Shown one piece after another: positions 1 through 8,158 of a stretch of 15,333 nucleotides of DNA. Location of the stretch: assembly GCA_035758925.1 (NCBI GenBank), contig DASTVV010000020.1, positions 1 through 15,333 on the forward strand. The letters are read 5' to 3'. The stretch's first letter is position 1; every line of letters begins with the position of its first letter. Origin of the DNA: DASPMP01 sp035758925 (GTDB lineage: Bacteria > Gemmatimonadota > Gemmatimonadetes > Gemmatimonadales > Gemmatimonadaceae). The translations under genes and the position numbers were made by a program. The notes under the pieces were generated by a model, which made no database searches, was not told the DNA's origin, and saw only the letters and a program-made list of their open reading frames with translations.

Positions 1-1
1 C

Positions 2-1252
2 AAGGTCATGGCCGCGTTGCCGTTCGACCTGGCTGTGCAGGTGTTCGACGAGCCCGAGCTGGAGCACTTCCGCTGCGGCATCATCGCGCAGATGGACAAG
101 CGGTCGGTGGGTCCGTTGATCGAAGCCATGTCGTCGGACCAACAGGCCGACCTGTTTCGCGAAGTCAGCGACACCGACCGCGCGCGACTGCTGAAGACGC
201 TCGATCCCGCGACCCGGGCCACGATGAAGGACCTGCTGCAATACGCGCCGGAGAGCGCGGGCGGCATCATGACCACGGAGTTCGTCAGTGTTCCTGCCAC
301 CTGGACCGTGGCACAGACGCTCGCTCACATCTCGGAGGTCGGCCGGGCGAAGGAGACGGTTTACGCCATCTATATCCTGAAGCCGGAAGACAAGACGCTG
401 CTCCACGTCGTGTCCCTCCGCGATCTGCTCGTCGCCGACCGCTCGGCGCGGGTGGCCGACGCGGGCGACAAGCGCACGCCGTTGAGTGTCGGGCCGGATA
501 CCGACGCGGAAGACGTCGCGCGTCTCATCTCGAAATACAACCTGCTCGCGATCCCGGTGGTCGATGCCCAGGGCCATGTGATCGGCATCGTCACGGTGGA
601 CGACGTGATCGATACGCTGGTGCGGGAGACCACCGAAGACGTGCAGAAGTTCGGCGGTATGGAGGCGATCGATCAGCCCTACACCGAAATCCGCTTCTGG
701 GCGATGATCCAAAAGCGGGCCGGCTGGCTCACGGCGCTGTTCCTGGGCGAGATGCTCACCGCAACCGCCATGGGCTACTTCGAGGCGGAGATCGCGCGGG
801 CCGTGGTGCTGGCGTTGTTCGTGCCGCTGATCATCAGCTCGGGCGGCAACTCGGGATCACAGGCCACGTCGCTCATCATTCGGGCGATGGCACTCCGCGA
901 GCTTCGCCTGCGCGACTGGTGGCGCGTAGCGCTGCGCGAATTGCCGTCCGGGGTCACCCTCGGCGTCATCCTCGGATCAGTCGGCGTGCTGCGCATCTCT
1001 CTGTGGCAAGCCATGGGATGGTACGACTACGGTCCGCATCACGCGCTCGTCGCGGCAACCGTAGGACTGGCCCTGGTTGGTGTCGTGACGTTCGGCTCAC
1101 TCGCGGGATCGATGCTGCCGTTCGTGCTTCGCCGCATGGGGTTCGATCCGGCCAGCGCGTCGGCACCCTTCGTCGCCACGCTGGTGGACGTGACTGGGCT
1201 GGTCATCTATTTCACGGTGGCGGCCCTGCTGCTCCGCGGGACGCTCCTGTGA
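2..1252 (+). CDS. mgtE: Magnesium transporter MgtE (5' end cut off by window)
   Basis: Mg2+ channel/transporter of the inner membrane. Numbered from the first in-frame ATG at 8, the protein shows the end of the helical MgtE N domain (residues 1-80), two CBS domains (about 84-205) that sense cytosolic Mg2+, and a C-terminal membrane domain with about five helices (about 232-414). The membrane domain carries the family signature GGNSGSQ (279-285) and a final helix containing TLVDVTGL, whose Asp394 corresponds to the pore aspartate of the family. The reading frame stays open to the window edge (codon at 2), and the N domain is shorter than in typical roughly 450-residue MgtE proteins, so the real start probably lies upstream. 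Any Mg2+ riboswitch would also be outside the window. The 3' end overlaps the convergent comM by 41 bp. The family call is secure; the start is unknown. Confidence 0.95.
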   Translation, partial: KVMAALPFDLAVQVFDEPELEHFRCGIIAQMDKRSVGPLIEAMSSDQQADLFREVSDTDRARLLKTLDPATRATMKDLLQYAPESAGGIMTTEFVSVPATWTVAQTLAHISEVGRAKETVYAIYILKPEDKTLLHVVSLRDLLVADRSARVADAGDKRTPLSVGPDTDAEDVARLISKYNLLAIPVVDAQGHVIGIVTVDDVIDTLVRETTEDVQKFGGMEAIDQPYTEIRFWAMIQKRAGWLTALFLGEMLTATAMGYFEAEIARAVVLALFVPLIISSGGNSGSQATSLIIRAMALRELRLRDWWRVALRELPSGVTLGVILGSVGVLRISLWQAMGWYDYGPHHALVAATVGLALVGVVTFGSLAGSMLPFVLRRMGFDPASASAPFVATLVDVTGLVIYFTVAALLLRGTLL

Positions 1253-2789
1253 GTCGCGCGAGTTGCAGCGCTGGCACCGGGCGTCCAACGGTCGGCCGGT
1301 ATCGCAGCGCCTCGGCGACGTGAGCGGCGTCAATCGCGCTCTCAGCCGCAAGATCGGCGATGGTGCGCGCAACCTTCACGATCCGGTGATAGGCGCGGGC
1401 CGAGAGCACCAACGAGTCCGAGGCGTTGTCCAGGAGAGCGCGTCCATCCCGTGTGAGCTGCCTGAGCACGGCCCGCCCGCTCGCCTCGGAATTGCATCGT
1501 GCACGCGTCTCGCGGTACCGCGTCAGCTGCAGCGCGCGTGCGGCTTCGACGCGAGCGCGAATGGCGGCGGACCGTTCTGCTGTTGTCCCGTCGCCGCCAA
1601 GCGACCGCAGGGCAACCGGCTTCAGGGTCAGGTGCAGGTCGATGCGGTCGAGCAGGGGTCCCGACAGCCGCGAACGATACCGCTGGATTTCTGCCTCCGA
1701 GCACGTGCACACGCGATGCGCATCTCCGGCGTAGCCGCAGGGACACGGATTCATCGCCGCGACGAGCGTGAAGCGCGCCGGATAGCATATGGCAGACGAG
1801 GCTCTCGCGATGGTGACGCGGCCGTCCTCGAGTGGTTGGCGTAGCGCCTCGAGCGCGTGGCGCGGAAACTCCAGCAGCTCGTCGAGAAACAGTACCCCGT
1901 GGTGCGCCAGACTTACCTCGCCGGGACGTGGCACACTCCCGCCGCCCACGAGGCCCGCGGCCGACACGGAGTGGTGCGGCGCCCGGAACGGCCGGCAGGC
2001 CGCCTCTGCCGCGGTCTCGTCGAGCAGACCTGCGACGGAATGGATGGCGGTGACTTCGAGCGCCTCCTCTTCGGTCAATGCGGGCAGAATCGAGGGGAGG
2101 CGGCGGGCGAGCATCGTCTTGCCCGCGCCGGGGGCGCCGATGAGAATCGCATTGTGAGCCCCGGCGGCCGCGATCTCGAGCGCGCGCTTGGCCGCGTCCT
2201 GACCCACGACGTCCGCGAAGTCGGGACTGTCGCCGATCTGTACGGGCCGCGTCGCGAGCTCAGGGCGTGGCAGTGTCGGCGCCCGAAGCCACTCGACCAG
2301 CTCGCCGATCGATCCCGGCGCGCACAGCGGAAGGTCGCGCACGAGCGCCGCCTCGTGGACGTTGGCGCGCGGCAGGACGAGCGTTGGACGTGCGTGGCTG
2401 GCGGCAAGTCGCCGCGCGACCGACAACACGCCGCGCACTGGACGAATGCTGCCGTCGAGCCCCAGCTCGCCAAGAAACACCGCATCGCGAACGCGCGCCT
2501 CGTCGACGATCCCGAACGCCACCAGCACAGCCACGGCGATCGGCAGGTCGAACGCCGTTCCCGTCTTCGCCACGTCCGCCGGTGCGAGGTTGCACGTGAT
2601 GCGACGAGGCGGTAATTGAATTCCGGCATTGGCCAGGGCGGACGACACCCGCTCGCGGCTTTCCTTGACCGAGCCCGCTGCCATGCCGACGATGATCCAT
2701 AGTGGCAGACCGCGGGTGCAGTCCACCTCCACGGTGACGTCGAAAGCGTCGACCCCCAGGACGGCGGCAGATCGGACCGCAGCGAGCAT
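1212..2789 (-). CDS. comM: ComM/YifB-family Mg-chelatase-like AAA+ ATPase
   Basis: Member of the YifB/ComM family. In naturally transformable bacteria ComM is a hexameric helicase that drives branch migration of incoming DNA; the family is also widespread in non-competent species. At 525 residues it has the usual length. Domains: N-terminal ChlI-like domain (about 1-175, with the family start MLAAVRSAAVLGVDA), AAA+ module with Walker A GAPGAGKT (218-225), Walker B GVLFLDE (298-304) and the MNPCPCG segment. This leads into a cysteine set C349, C351, C361, C363 typical of the family and possibly metal binding. A C-terminal Mg-chelatase helical domain ends at about 510. No clear Shine-Dalgarno precedes the ATG, but the start matches family N-termini exactly. 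It lies 196 bp downstream of the CAP gene on the same strand and ends inside mgtE. No competence genes are visible, so a transformation role is inferred from family only. Confidence 0.95.
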   Translation of the reverse strand: MLAAVRSAAVLGVDAFDVTVEVDCTRGLPLWIIVGMAAGSVKESRERVSSALANAGIQLPPRRITCNLAPADVAKTGTAFDLPIAVAVLVAFGIVDEARVRDAVFLGELGLDGSIRPVRGVLSVARRLAASHARPTLVLPRANVHEAALVRDLPLCAPGSIGELVEWLRAPTLPRPELATRPVQIGDSPDFADVVGQDAAKRALEIAAAGAHNAILIGAPGAGKTMLARRLPSILPALTEEEALEVTAIHSVAGLLDETAAEAACRPFRAPHHSVSAAGLVGGGSVPRPGEVSLAHHGVLFLDELLEFPRHALEALRQPLEDGRVTIARASSAICYPARFTLVAAMNPCPCGYAGDAHRVCTCSEAEIQRYRSRLSGPLLDRIDLHLTLKPVALRSLGGDGTTAERSAAIRARVEAARALQLTRYRETRARCNSEASGRAVLRQLTRDGRALLDNASDSLVLSARAYHRIVKVARTIADLAAESAIDAAHVAEALRYRPTVGRPVPALQLARLTGASRGAAGPPP

Positions 2790-2985
2790 GGCCGCAATGT
2801 CGGATGCCGAGGCGCCAGAGCGTGGCCAGGTTCACGCGCTGCGCATCCCATCATTGCGCCGCCGTACGGCGCGGTAAGGGTCGATCCAATGCACGCGATC
2901 CGACTGAATCAGGTTGCGGCGCCTGGCATCTTGCGATGTCCGGCAGTTCGCGCTGTCTCGGGTCTTGCGCCGTCAGCCGTCCGGC
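2790..2985. other. Intergenic gap between CAP gene and comM
   Basis: This 196-bp spacer has no convincing reading frame and nothing resembling a tRNA. It contains a short inverted repeat, AGCCG-tc-CGGCT (2975-2986), at the stop codon of the CAP gene. That repeat has no T-run on the minus strand, so it is at best a weak terminator. It also contains a 12-bp perfect palindrome at 2860-2871. No clear promoter for comM is visible. Confidence 0.5.
2860..2871. repeat. 12-bp perfect palindrome CGCCGTACGGCG
   Basis: The sequence reads identically on both strands and lies about 70 bp upstream of the comM start codon. It could be an operator for a dimeric regulator or the base of a small hairpin, but in GC-rich DNA it could also be chance. 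No second copy was noticed in the window. Confidence 0.25.
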
Positions 2986-3546
2986 TTACCTGGGCGACCC
3001 GAATACCTGCACCCAATACCGCTCACCGTTGGCGCTCTGCGTCATCGCGACCCCGATCTCGCGCAACGCAGGATCGAGAATGTTGGCGCGATGCCCGGTG
3101 GAGCTCATCCAGCTGCTCACCACGCTCGGTGCATCGCGCTGATTCCACGCGACGTTCTCCGCGGCGTTCGAATACACGTACGCAACCGCCTGGAGCCGCG
3201 CTTGGAGCGTGGGATACTGCGCACCATCGATCGTGTGGTCGGCCCGCTGAAACTGCGCCATCTGCTGCGACTGGATGGATGCCGCCGCCATCAGCTTCGC
3301 ATTCTCGGCCAGCGGCGGCACGCCGTTGCGGGCGCGGGCTGCGTTGGTGTAGCGAATGACGTCGCGATCGACGGACGCCGGCGCGGTGGATGTCGCGCCC
3401 GAGCTCGGGCGTCCGCTGTCACGTGAGGATGGCAGCGCGCGTCCAACGCATGCGGCGACCGTGGCCGCAAGAACAAGCGCCGACATGCTGGGGATACGCA
3501 TGTCGGCGCTCGAATGCACGGCCCGTACCGTCAGGCCTTCAGTCAC
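2986..3546 (-). CDS. CAP/SCP-domain exported protein, probable lipoprotein
   Basis: Secreted CAP (SCP/PR-1, YkwD-like) domain protein. Its function in bacteria is poorly defined. From the GTG at 3546 it has 186 residues. Residues 16-33 form a signal peptide ending in a lipobox-like TVAAC with Cys33 as the potential lipidated residue. A Ser/Thr/Pro-rich linker follows (about 38-58), then the CAP domain (about 60-186) with YTNAARARNGVPPL, His104, Glu130 (AAENVAW) and His152 (TGHRANIL), the usual cavity residues. Start choice: GTG at 3546 has a GAGG five bases upstream. An ATG at 3501 (MRIPS) gives a cleaner, shorter signal peptide but lacks a good ribosome site. It follows amidohydrolase-like A by 12 bp, so it is very likely the last gene of that operon. 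The family is secure; lipidation is probable. Confidence 0.9.
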   Translation of the reverse strand: MTEGLTVRAVHSSADMRIPSMSALVLAATVAACVGRALPSSRDSGRPSSGATSTAPASVDRDVIRYTNAARARNGVPPLAENAKLMAAASIQSQQMAQFQRADHTIDGAQYPTLQARLQAVAYVYSNAAENVAWNQRDAPSVVSSWMSSTGHRANILDPALREIGVAMTQSANGERYWVQVFGSPR

Positions 3547-3551
3547 ACATG

Positions 3552-3555
3552 CCTC
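3552..3555 (-). promoter_or_regulatory. Shine-Dalgarno GAGG for the CAP gene
   Basis: GAGG on the minus strand sits five bases before the GTG at 3546 and lies just after the stop codon of amidohydrolase-like A. It supports the longer start of the CAP protein and tight translational linkage. Confidence 0.45.
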
Positions 3556-3558
3556 GGT

Positions 3559-4947
3559 TTACGGACGATCCTTGAACAGATCGTTGAGCTCCGTGTGCTT
3601 CGTGGAGAGTGGCACGGGGCGCCCATCGATGAAGAGGTATTTCGTGTTGGTTTTCGCCTCGAGCAGCTCACCGTCCGTGACGACGAGATTCGCCACTTTG
3701 CCGACCTCGATGCTGCCGAACTTGTCGGCGACACCCATGATCTGCGCCGGATACAGCGTCACGGACTTGAGCGCCTCGTCCTTGGGCAGGCCGAACGCCG
3801 AGGCCATGCCAGCGGTGTAGGGCAGGTTGCGGACTTCGGCGCCTTCGTCGCCCGCCGAGATCGCGAAGCGAACGCCCGCTTTCTGGATCTTGCCCGGTCC
3901 CGAGTAATTCACGTCGTACGGATCGTCTTCGCGACGGGGGAGGGACATCACGCCCGTCATGATCACCGGGACGTCGTTCTCCTTGAGGAAGGACGTGACC
4001 TGATAGGCGTCGCCGCCACCAAGGATGATGGGCTTGAGCTTCATCTCCTTGGCGAAGGTCACGGCCGCGCGAATGTCCGCGGCGCGGTCCGCCGTGAAGA
4101 TCACCGGCATCTGGCCACGCACGGCTGGCACGAGGGCCGCCAGGACGACATCGCGATTCACGCGCGGCAGCGTCTTGTCCTTCTCGGACGCGTCGATCGC
4201 CTTTCCGTATGCCTCCGCGTCGCGCAGCATCTGGCGCAGAGAATCGAGCTGGCGCTCACGCGCCCGTTGTGCGTCCTGCGAGCTGCCCTGCTGTTGCGCG
4301 GCAAGGAAGGCGGCGAAGCCGCGACCCGCGAACCCGGAGCGCGGCAGGTTGATGACCACCGCGGCGCGGGGCACAACTTCCATCTCGGGCACCGTCCATC
4401 CGGCGAGGTTCACGATCGTCGCCTGGCCGGAGATGATGCCGCCGTTGGGCAGGGACGCCACGTGCGTGATGCCAACCACGCGCGTCACGCCGACGTGCGC
4501 GCTGTGCGGATTGAGGCCGTACATCGCCTGCGCGTTGGGATTGAAGCTGCCGGTCTCCGAGATGTCGACCGTTCCGGCCGCGCCCTGCGGGATCTCGGAC
4601 AAGCCCATCGACGTACCGGCGTCCATCATGCCGGGATAGACGGTGAGGCCGGTCCCGTCGATCGTCTTCGCGTCGGACGGCACGGTGACGTTGGCGCCGA
4701 CCGCGACGATGCGGCCGTTGGCACCGATGACCACGGTGCCCTGGGGAATCTCCGCGCCGCTCACGGTCACGATCTTCGCGTTACGAATGGCATACGAGCC
4801 GTGCGGGCCGGGCAGCGGATTGAACGATCCGAGCTGCGCGCTCGCGGTGGCGAAAGCGGTAACGACGAGCGCGATCGCGCCAACCGCGACGCGTCGGCAA
4901 TGGGTACGGAACGCTGCAGTCCGGACGAATGGCGTATGACGAATCAT
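3559..4947 (-). CDS. Secreted amidohydrolase-like protein A lacking the HxH metal motif
   Basis: Imidazolonepropionase-like member of the amidohydrolase superfamily, exported. An N-terminal signal peptide ends near AFATASAQ. A small beta-sandwich segment follows (YAIRNAKIVTVSGA), then the TIM-barrel domain, and the C-terminal strand block with GSIEVGKVANLVV and the family ending FIDGRPVPL. Where active members have PGxxDxHxH, this protein has PGMMDAGTS: both histidines are replaced by Gly and Ser. The barrel strands that carry metal-binding His in gene B read VIFTADRA and PIILGGGDAY here, so those ligands are gone as well. It is a paralogue of C, sharing the pattern GQxxIxNLAG and the SLRQML helix. 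Start: ATG at 4947 (MIRHTPF) has GAGGA eight bases upstream. GTG at 4962 would overlap the stop of B as GTGA and is the alternative. Catalytic activity is doubtful; the fold assignment is firm. Confidence 0.88.
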   Translation of the reverse strand: MIRHTPFVRTAAFRTHCRRVAVGAIALVVTAFATASAQLGSFNPLPGPHGSYAIRNAKIVTVSGAEIPQGTVVIGANGRIVAVGANVTVPSDAKTIDGTGLTVYPGMMDAGTSMGLSEIPQGAAGTVDISETGSFNPNAQAMYGLNPHSAHVGVTRVVGITHVASLPNGGIISGQATIVNLAGWTVPEMEVVPRAAVVINLPRSGFAGRGFAAFLAAQQQGSSQDAQRARERQLDSLRQMLRDAEAYGKAIDASEKDKTLPRVNRDVVLAALVPAVRGQMPVIFTADRAADIRAAVTFAKEMKLKPIILGGGDAYQVTSFLKENDVPVIMTGVMSLPRREDDPYDVNYSGPGKIQKAGVRFAISAGDEGAEVRNLPYTAGMASAFGLPKDEALKSVTLYPAQIMGVADKFGSIEVGKVANLVVTDGELLEAKTNTKYLFIDGRPVPLSTKHTELNDLFKDRP

Positions 4948-4955
4948 TGTCTGCA

Positions 4956-4960
4956 TCCTC
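4956..4960 (-). promoter_or_regulatory. Shine-Dalgarno GAGGA for amidohydrolase-like A
   Basis: GAGGA on the minus strand is eight bases before the ATG at 4947 and overlaps the stop codon of gene B. It favours the MIRHT start over the upstream GTG at 4962 and implies translational coupling to B. Confidence 0.5.
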
Positions 4961-6326
4961 ACGGCAGGATCACGCGCCGCTGCTGATCGGCACGTGCTGG
5001 ACGGTTTTCGTCGGCGCGCTCGAGATCGGCCCGCTGCTGCTCGAGCTTCGCGCGACTGGCGAGATCTTGCTGACGGTCGAAGAAGACCTCGCCGTCGATG
5101 AACGTGGTCTCACAGTTGGCGAAGACGCTGAGCGGGTGCGCGCTCCAGATCGCGATGTCCGCGTCCTTCCCGACTTCGATGGACCCCACGCGATTCTCGA
5201 CGCCCAGCTGCGCGGCCCCGTTGTACGTGATGGTCTTGAGCGCCTCCTCCTCGGTGAGCCCGCCGTACCGCATGAGCTTCGCGGCGTCGATGTTGAGGCG
5301 CCGCACGCGCTCGTCGGAGTCCGAGTTGATGGTCTGGAGCACGCCGTGCCGCATCATGATGGCGTTGTTGTACGGGATCGCGTCGTAGGCCTCGATCTTG
5401 TACGACCAGCTGTCGGCGAACGACGACGCGCCCGCGCCGTACTTCGAGATCTCGGAAGCGATCTTGTAGCCCTCCAGCACGTGCTGCAGCGTCTTGATCT
5501 TGAAGCCGAATTCGTCGGCGACGCGCAGCAGCATCAGGATCTCGTCCGCGCGATACGAGTGCGCGTGCACCAGGCGCTTGCCTTCGAGCACTTCGACCAG
5601 CGGCTCGAGCTCCAGATCGCGGCGTGGCGCGACGAGGTTCTTCTCGCCCTTGGCCACGCGGGCCTTGTAGTCATCCCAGCCGCGCTTGTAGTCCTGGGCG
5701 CGCGTGAACGCGTCGCGCAGGACCTCTTCCTGCCCCATGCGCGTGGACGGATACCGGCGCTGCTGCCCCTGTTGGACGACGCGGTTCTTCTGCGTGACGT
5801 TCTCGCCGAGGGCGAACTTGATGCCCGGCGGCGCGCCCGGGAACAGCATCTGATCCGTGGTCTTGCCGTACTTGAGCTTCACCACCGCGTTCTGGCCGCC
5901 GATGGTGTTGGCCGAGCCGTGCAGGATGTTGATCGTCGTGACGCCGCCCGCGAGCGCGCGGTAGATGTTCGGCGCCGTCGGGTTGAGCACGTCCTTGATG
6001 CGCGCCATCGAAGTGACCGACAGCGACCCTTCGTTGATGGCGTCCGCCATCATGTGCGAGTGCGGGTCGATGATGCCCGGCATGACATACTTGCCGGTGG
6101 CGTCGATGACCTTCGCCCCCGCGGGGGCGCTGAGGTTCGTTCCGATCTGCGCGATCTTCCCGTTCTGCAGCAGCAGGTCGGTCTTCTCCAGTTTGCCTTT
6201 CGTGACGGTGAGAACGGTCGCGTTCTTGATCAGCGTCGGAGCAGATCCCGAGGCCGCGACGGCCTGCTGTGCGTTCGCGATCGACGCGAAGCCGAGCAGC
6301 AGGGTTGTGTGGCGAATCATTCGCAT
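4959..6326 (-). CDS. Secreted metal-dependent amidohydrolase B (imidazolonepropionase-like)
   Basis: Exported amidohydrolase with an intact metal site, so the likely catalytic member of the cluster; the substrate cannot be named. Numbered from the ATG at 6326, a short signal peptide (MRMIRHTTLLLGFASIANAQ) precedes the N-terminal sandwich. PGIIDPHSH supplies His89 and His91; VHAHS gives further His (254, 256), LQHVLEGY gives His282 and INSDSDE gives the strand-8 Asp336. The C-terminal block GSIEVGKDADIAIW is standard. An Arg/Glu/Gln-rich tail of about 40 residues follows the domain and may be coiled. Start: ATG at 6326 has GAGGA nine bases upstream. TTG at 6335 is in frame but abuts that site. 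Its N-terminus shares the MIRHT string with A, suggesting duplication. It sits between two metal-less paralogues. Confidence 0.92.
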   Translation of the reverse strand: MRMIRHTTLLLGFASIANAQQAVAASGSAPTLIKNATVLTVTKGKLEKTDLLLQNGKIAQIGTNLSAPAGAKVIDATGKYVMPGIIDPHSHMMADAINEGSLSVTSMARIKDVLNPTAPNIYRALAGGVTTINILHGSANTIGGQNAVVKLKYGKTTDQMLFPGAPPGIKFALGENVTQKNRVVQQGQQRRYPSTRMGQEEVLRDAFTRAQDYKRGWDDYKARVAKGEKNLVAPRRDLELEPLVEVLEGKRLVHAHSYRADEILMLLRVADEFGFKIKTLQHVLEGYKIASEISKYGAGASSFADSWSYKIEAYDAIPYNNAIMMRHGVLQTINSDSDERVRRLNIDAAKLMRYGGLTEEEALKTITYNGAAQLGVENRVGSIEVGKDADIAIWSAHPLSVFANCETTFIDGEVFFDRQQDLASRAKLEQQRADLERADENRPARADQQRRVILP

Positions 6327-6335
6327 GAGGTTCAA

Positions 6336-6340
6336 TCCTC
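6336..6340 (-). promoter_or_regulatory. Shine-Dalgarno GAGGA for amidohydrolase B
   Basis: GAGGA on the minus strand is nine bases before the ATG at 6326. It lies inside the 10-bp palindrome TCCTCGAGGA (6336-6345), so a small hairpin could mask it. Confidence 0.5.
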
Positions 6341-6392
6341 GAGGAGGTTTCTGGATCGTCTCGAATTCAGGTTGCAGTTGCTGTTGCGGTGT

Positions 6393-8123
6393 TCACTGCG
6401 GCGGTCTCTGTCCCTGCGGCCGTCCCGCGCCACGACCACCCGCGTCGGGCCGCGTGCCCACGAACGTGCCGTTCGGATGTCCCACGATCTGGATGCTGCC
6501 GCGCATGACGTTGCCGGTGAGCGTGCCGGTGAACGTCGCCTCTTCCGACGTGCCGCCGAGCGTGACCGTCGCCGTGAAGCGCAGATCACCGTTCGCGCCG
6601 AGCGATCCGTTGCCGATCTCGCCGGTGCCGAGCGCGCCCTGCATGGTGCCGCGCAGCCGCTCGCCTTCCTGCGTGAGCGAGAGGGTCACGGTGCGGTCGC
6701 CTTCCGCGAAGGTTGCGGTGACCGTCCACGTTCCCGACGCGGCGTTGGCGCTGCCATTGTCGGCTGCCGGGGCGCGGACCGCGATCGGGCGCCCGTCGAT
6801 GAAGACCTGCGTCACGCGACCGGCGCGGTCCAACAGGTCGCCGCGGACGACCGTGAGATTCGCGATCTTGCCCGCCTCGATGGATCCGAGGCGATCGGAG
6901 ACGCCGTAGAGCTCCGCCGGGGTGAGCGTCAGCGCTCGGATCGCCTGATCGCGTGGCATCCCGTCCTCCACCGCCTTGCGGACGTTCGTGAGGAAGTCCG
7001 CCATGCTGCCCATACCGCCCGACGTGAACGCGAGGCGGACCCCGGCGCCGGCGAGCTTGCCGGGATTCCGGGGAATGTCGACGCGCGATTGCAGCACGCG
7101 AACGGGTTCCGGATCCGCGTCGTCCGTGGTGTTGGCGGACCGGCGCGGGAAGTTGAGCGTCGCGATGACCGGCACGTTGTCCTTCTTGAGCCGGTCCGCG
7201 ATCATCCAGGCCTCTTCGCCGCCGGCGATGTAGACCCGGAGGCCGAACTCGGTGGCCAGGTCCAGCGCGCGCTCGATCTCGCGCTGCGAGTTGGCCATCA
7301 TGATCACGGGCATTTCCTTCGAAAGAGCCGGGACGAGGGCGGCGAGCGACGCGTCAGCCTCGGGCCGGCGCATGCCGCGCGGATTGCGTGCGTACGCGGC
7401 CTGCAGGTCGCGATAGCGCTGGGCGTCGAGGAGCATCTGACGCAGCGACGCGAACACGCCCATCAATGAATTGGGATAACCGCCGGCACGAAGCGGCGTG
7501 AAACCGACGTGCAGCGCCACGGGCGACCGCACGAGCATGTCCTGCGCCGTGCCGCCAGCGAGGTTGATCAGCGCGGACTGACCCATGAAGATGCCGTCGC
7601 GCGGCGAGGCCAGGGCCGTCGTGATCCCAGCGCCCCGCACGCCGTCCAGGGCGTCGCCCTCGAACTTCACGACGTCGATGATCCGCAGCTCGGGCTGAAG
7701 ACCCAGCGGATGCTGTGAGTTGGGAGCAGAAGGTGCCGGCGGCTGCTGCGGGCCGCTCTGCTGGGCGAGAAACAGTCCGCCAAAGCCGCCGCCACCCTGC
7801 TGGCGAGCAGCCGGGACGCCGACATTCGACAAGCCGTCGATGAGGCCGGGATAGATCGTGAGGCCCGCGCCTTCGACAATGCGGGCGTCGGCGGGAGCCG
7901 CAACCGTGGCGCCGACGGCGGCGATGAGGCCGTCTCGAATGACGATCGTCCCGCGCTCAATGATGGGACCCGAAACAGGCACGATGCGCGCGCCAGTGAT
8001 GGCGTAGGTGCCGGGAATCGCGCGCTCACCGAGCTGCGCTGTCGCGGTCGTCGCGAGGGCCGCCGTCAGCGCAGCCGCGATGGCCGACGAGCTGAGGGTC
8101 GAGGGAATCGAGCGAGAACGCAT
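6393..8123 (-). CDS. Secreted amidohydrolase-like protein C lacking HxH, with extra C-terminal beta domain
   Basis: Exported 576-residue amidohydrolase-superfamily protein and paralogue of A. The signal peptide ends near TTATAQ (about 30). The equivalent of PGxxDxHxH is PGLIDGLSN (92-100), with Leu98 and Asn100 in place of the histidines. The later ligand strands read VIMMANSQ and VYIAGGEEAW, also without His. A Gly/Gln/Pro-rich insertion lies at about 107-140. The amidohydrolase domain ends near 455 (GSIEAGKIANLTV, FIDGRPIAV). Residues about 465-563 form an added domain, rich in Thr/Gly and alternating hydrophobics, that looks all-beta (GTWTVTATF...GTLTGNVMRGSI). A Gly/Arg/Gln/Pro tail closes the protein. 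It is first in its operon, behind a TATAAT box, with GGAG about ten bases before the ATG. Metal-dependent hydrolysis is unlikely in its usual form; the role is unknown. Confidence 0.88.
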   Translation of the reverse strand: MRSRSIPSTLSSSAIAAALTAALATTATAQLGERAIPGTYAITGARIVPVSGPIIERGTIVIRDGLIAAVGATVAAPADARIVEGAGLTIYPGLIDGLSNVGVPAARQQGGGGFGGLFLAQQSGPQQPPAPSAPNSQHPLGLQPELRIIDVVKFEGDALDGVRGAGITTALASPRDGIFMGQSALINLAGGTAQDMLVRSPVALHVGFTPLRAGGYPNSLMGVFASLRQMLLDAQRYRDLQAAYARNPRGMRRPEADASLAALVPALSKEMPVIMMANSQREIERALDLATEFGLRVYIAGGEEAWMIADRLKKDNVPVIATLNFPRRSANTTDDADPEPVRVLQSRVDIPRNPGKLAGAGVRLAFTSGGMGSMADFLTNVRKAVEDGMPRDQAIRALTLTPAELYGVSDRLGSIEAGKIANLTVVRGDLLDRAGRVTQVFIDGRPIAVRAPAADNGSANAASGTWTVTATFAEGDRTVTLSLTQEGERLRGTMQGALGTGEIGNGSLGANGDLRFTATVTLGGTSEEATFTGTLTGNVMRGSIQIVGHPNGTFVGTRPDAGGRGAGRPQGQRPPQ

Positions 8124-8158
8124 GGATGAATCGCTCCGGAAGGATGGGAAACCACCAG

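Noticed and set aside
1857..2615. Plus-strand open frame of about 250 codons inside comM
   Set aside because: There is no recognisable motif, and it lies exactly antisense to the N-terminal and AAA+ domains of comM.
2790..2985. Possible tRNA or small RNA in the comM upstream gap
   Set aside because: I looked for a T-arm, an acceptor stem and CCA and found none; only short inverted repeats are present.
4929..7469. Very long plus-strand open frame (846 codons) opposite the three amidohydrolase genes
   Set aside because: Its translation is Arg/His/Asp-rich without any domain, and the minus-strand frames are clear family members with signal peptides. It is a shadow caused by GC-rich third codon positions.
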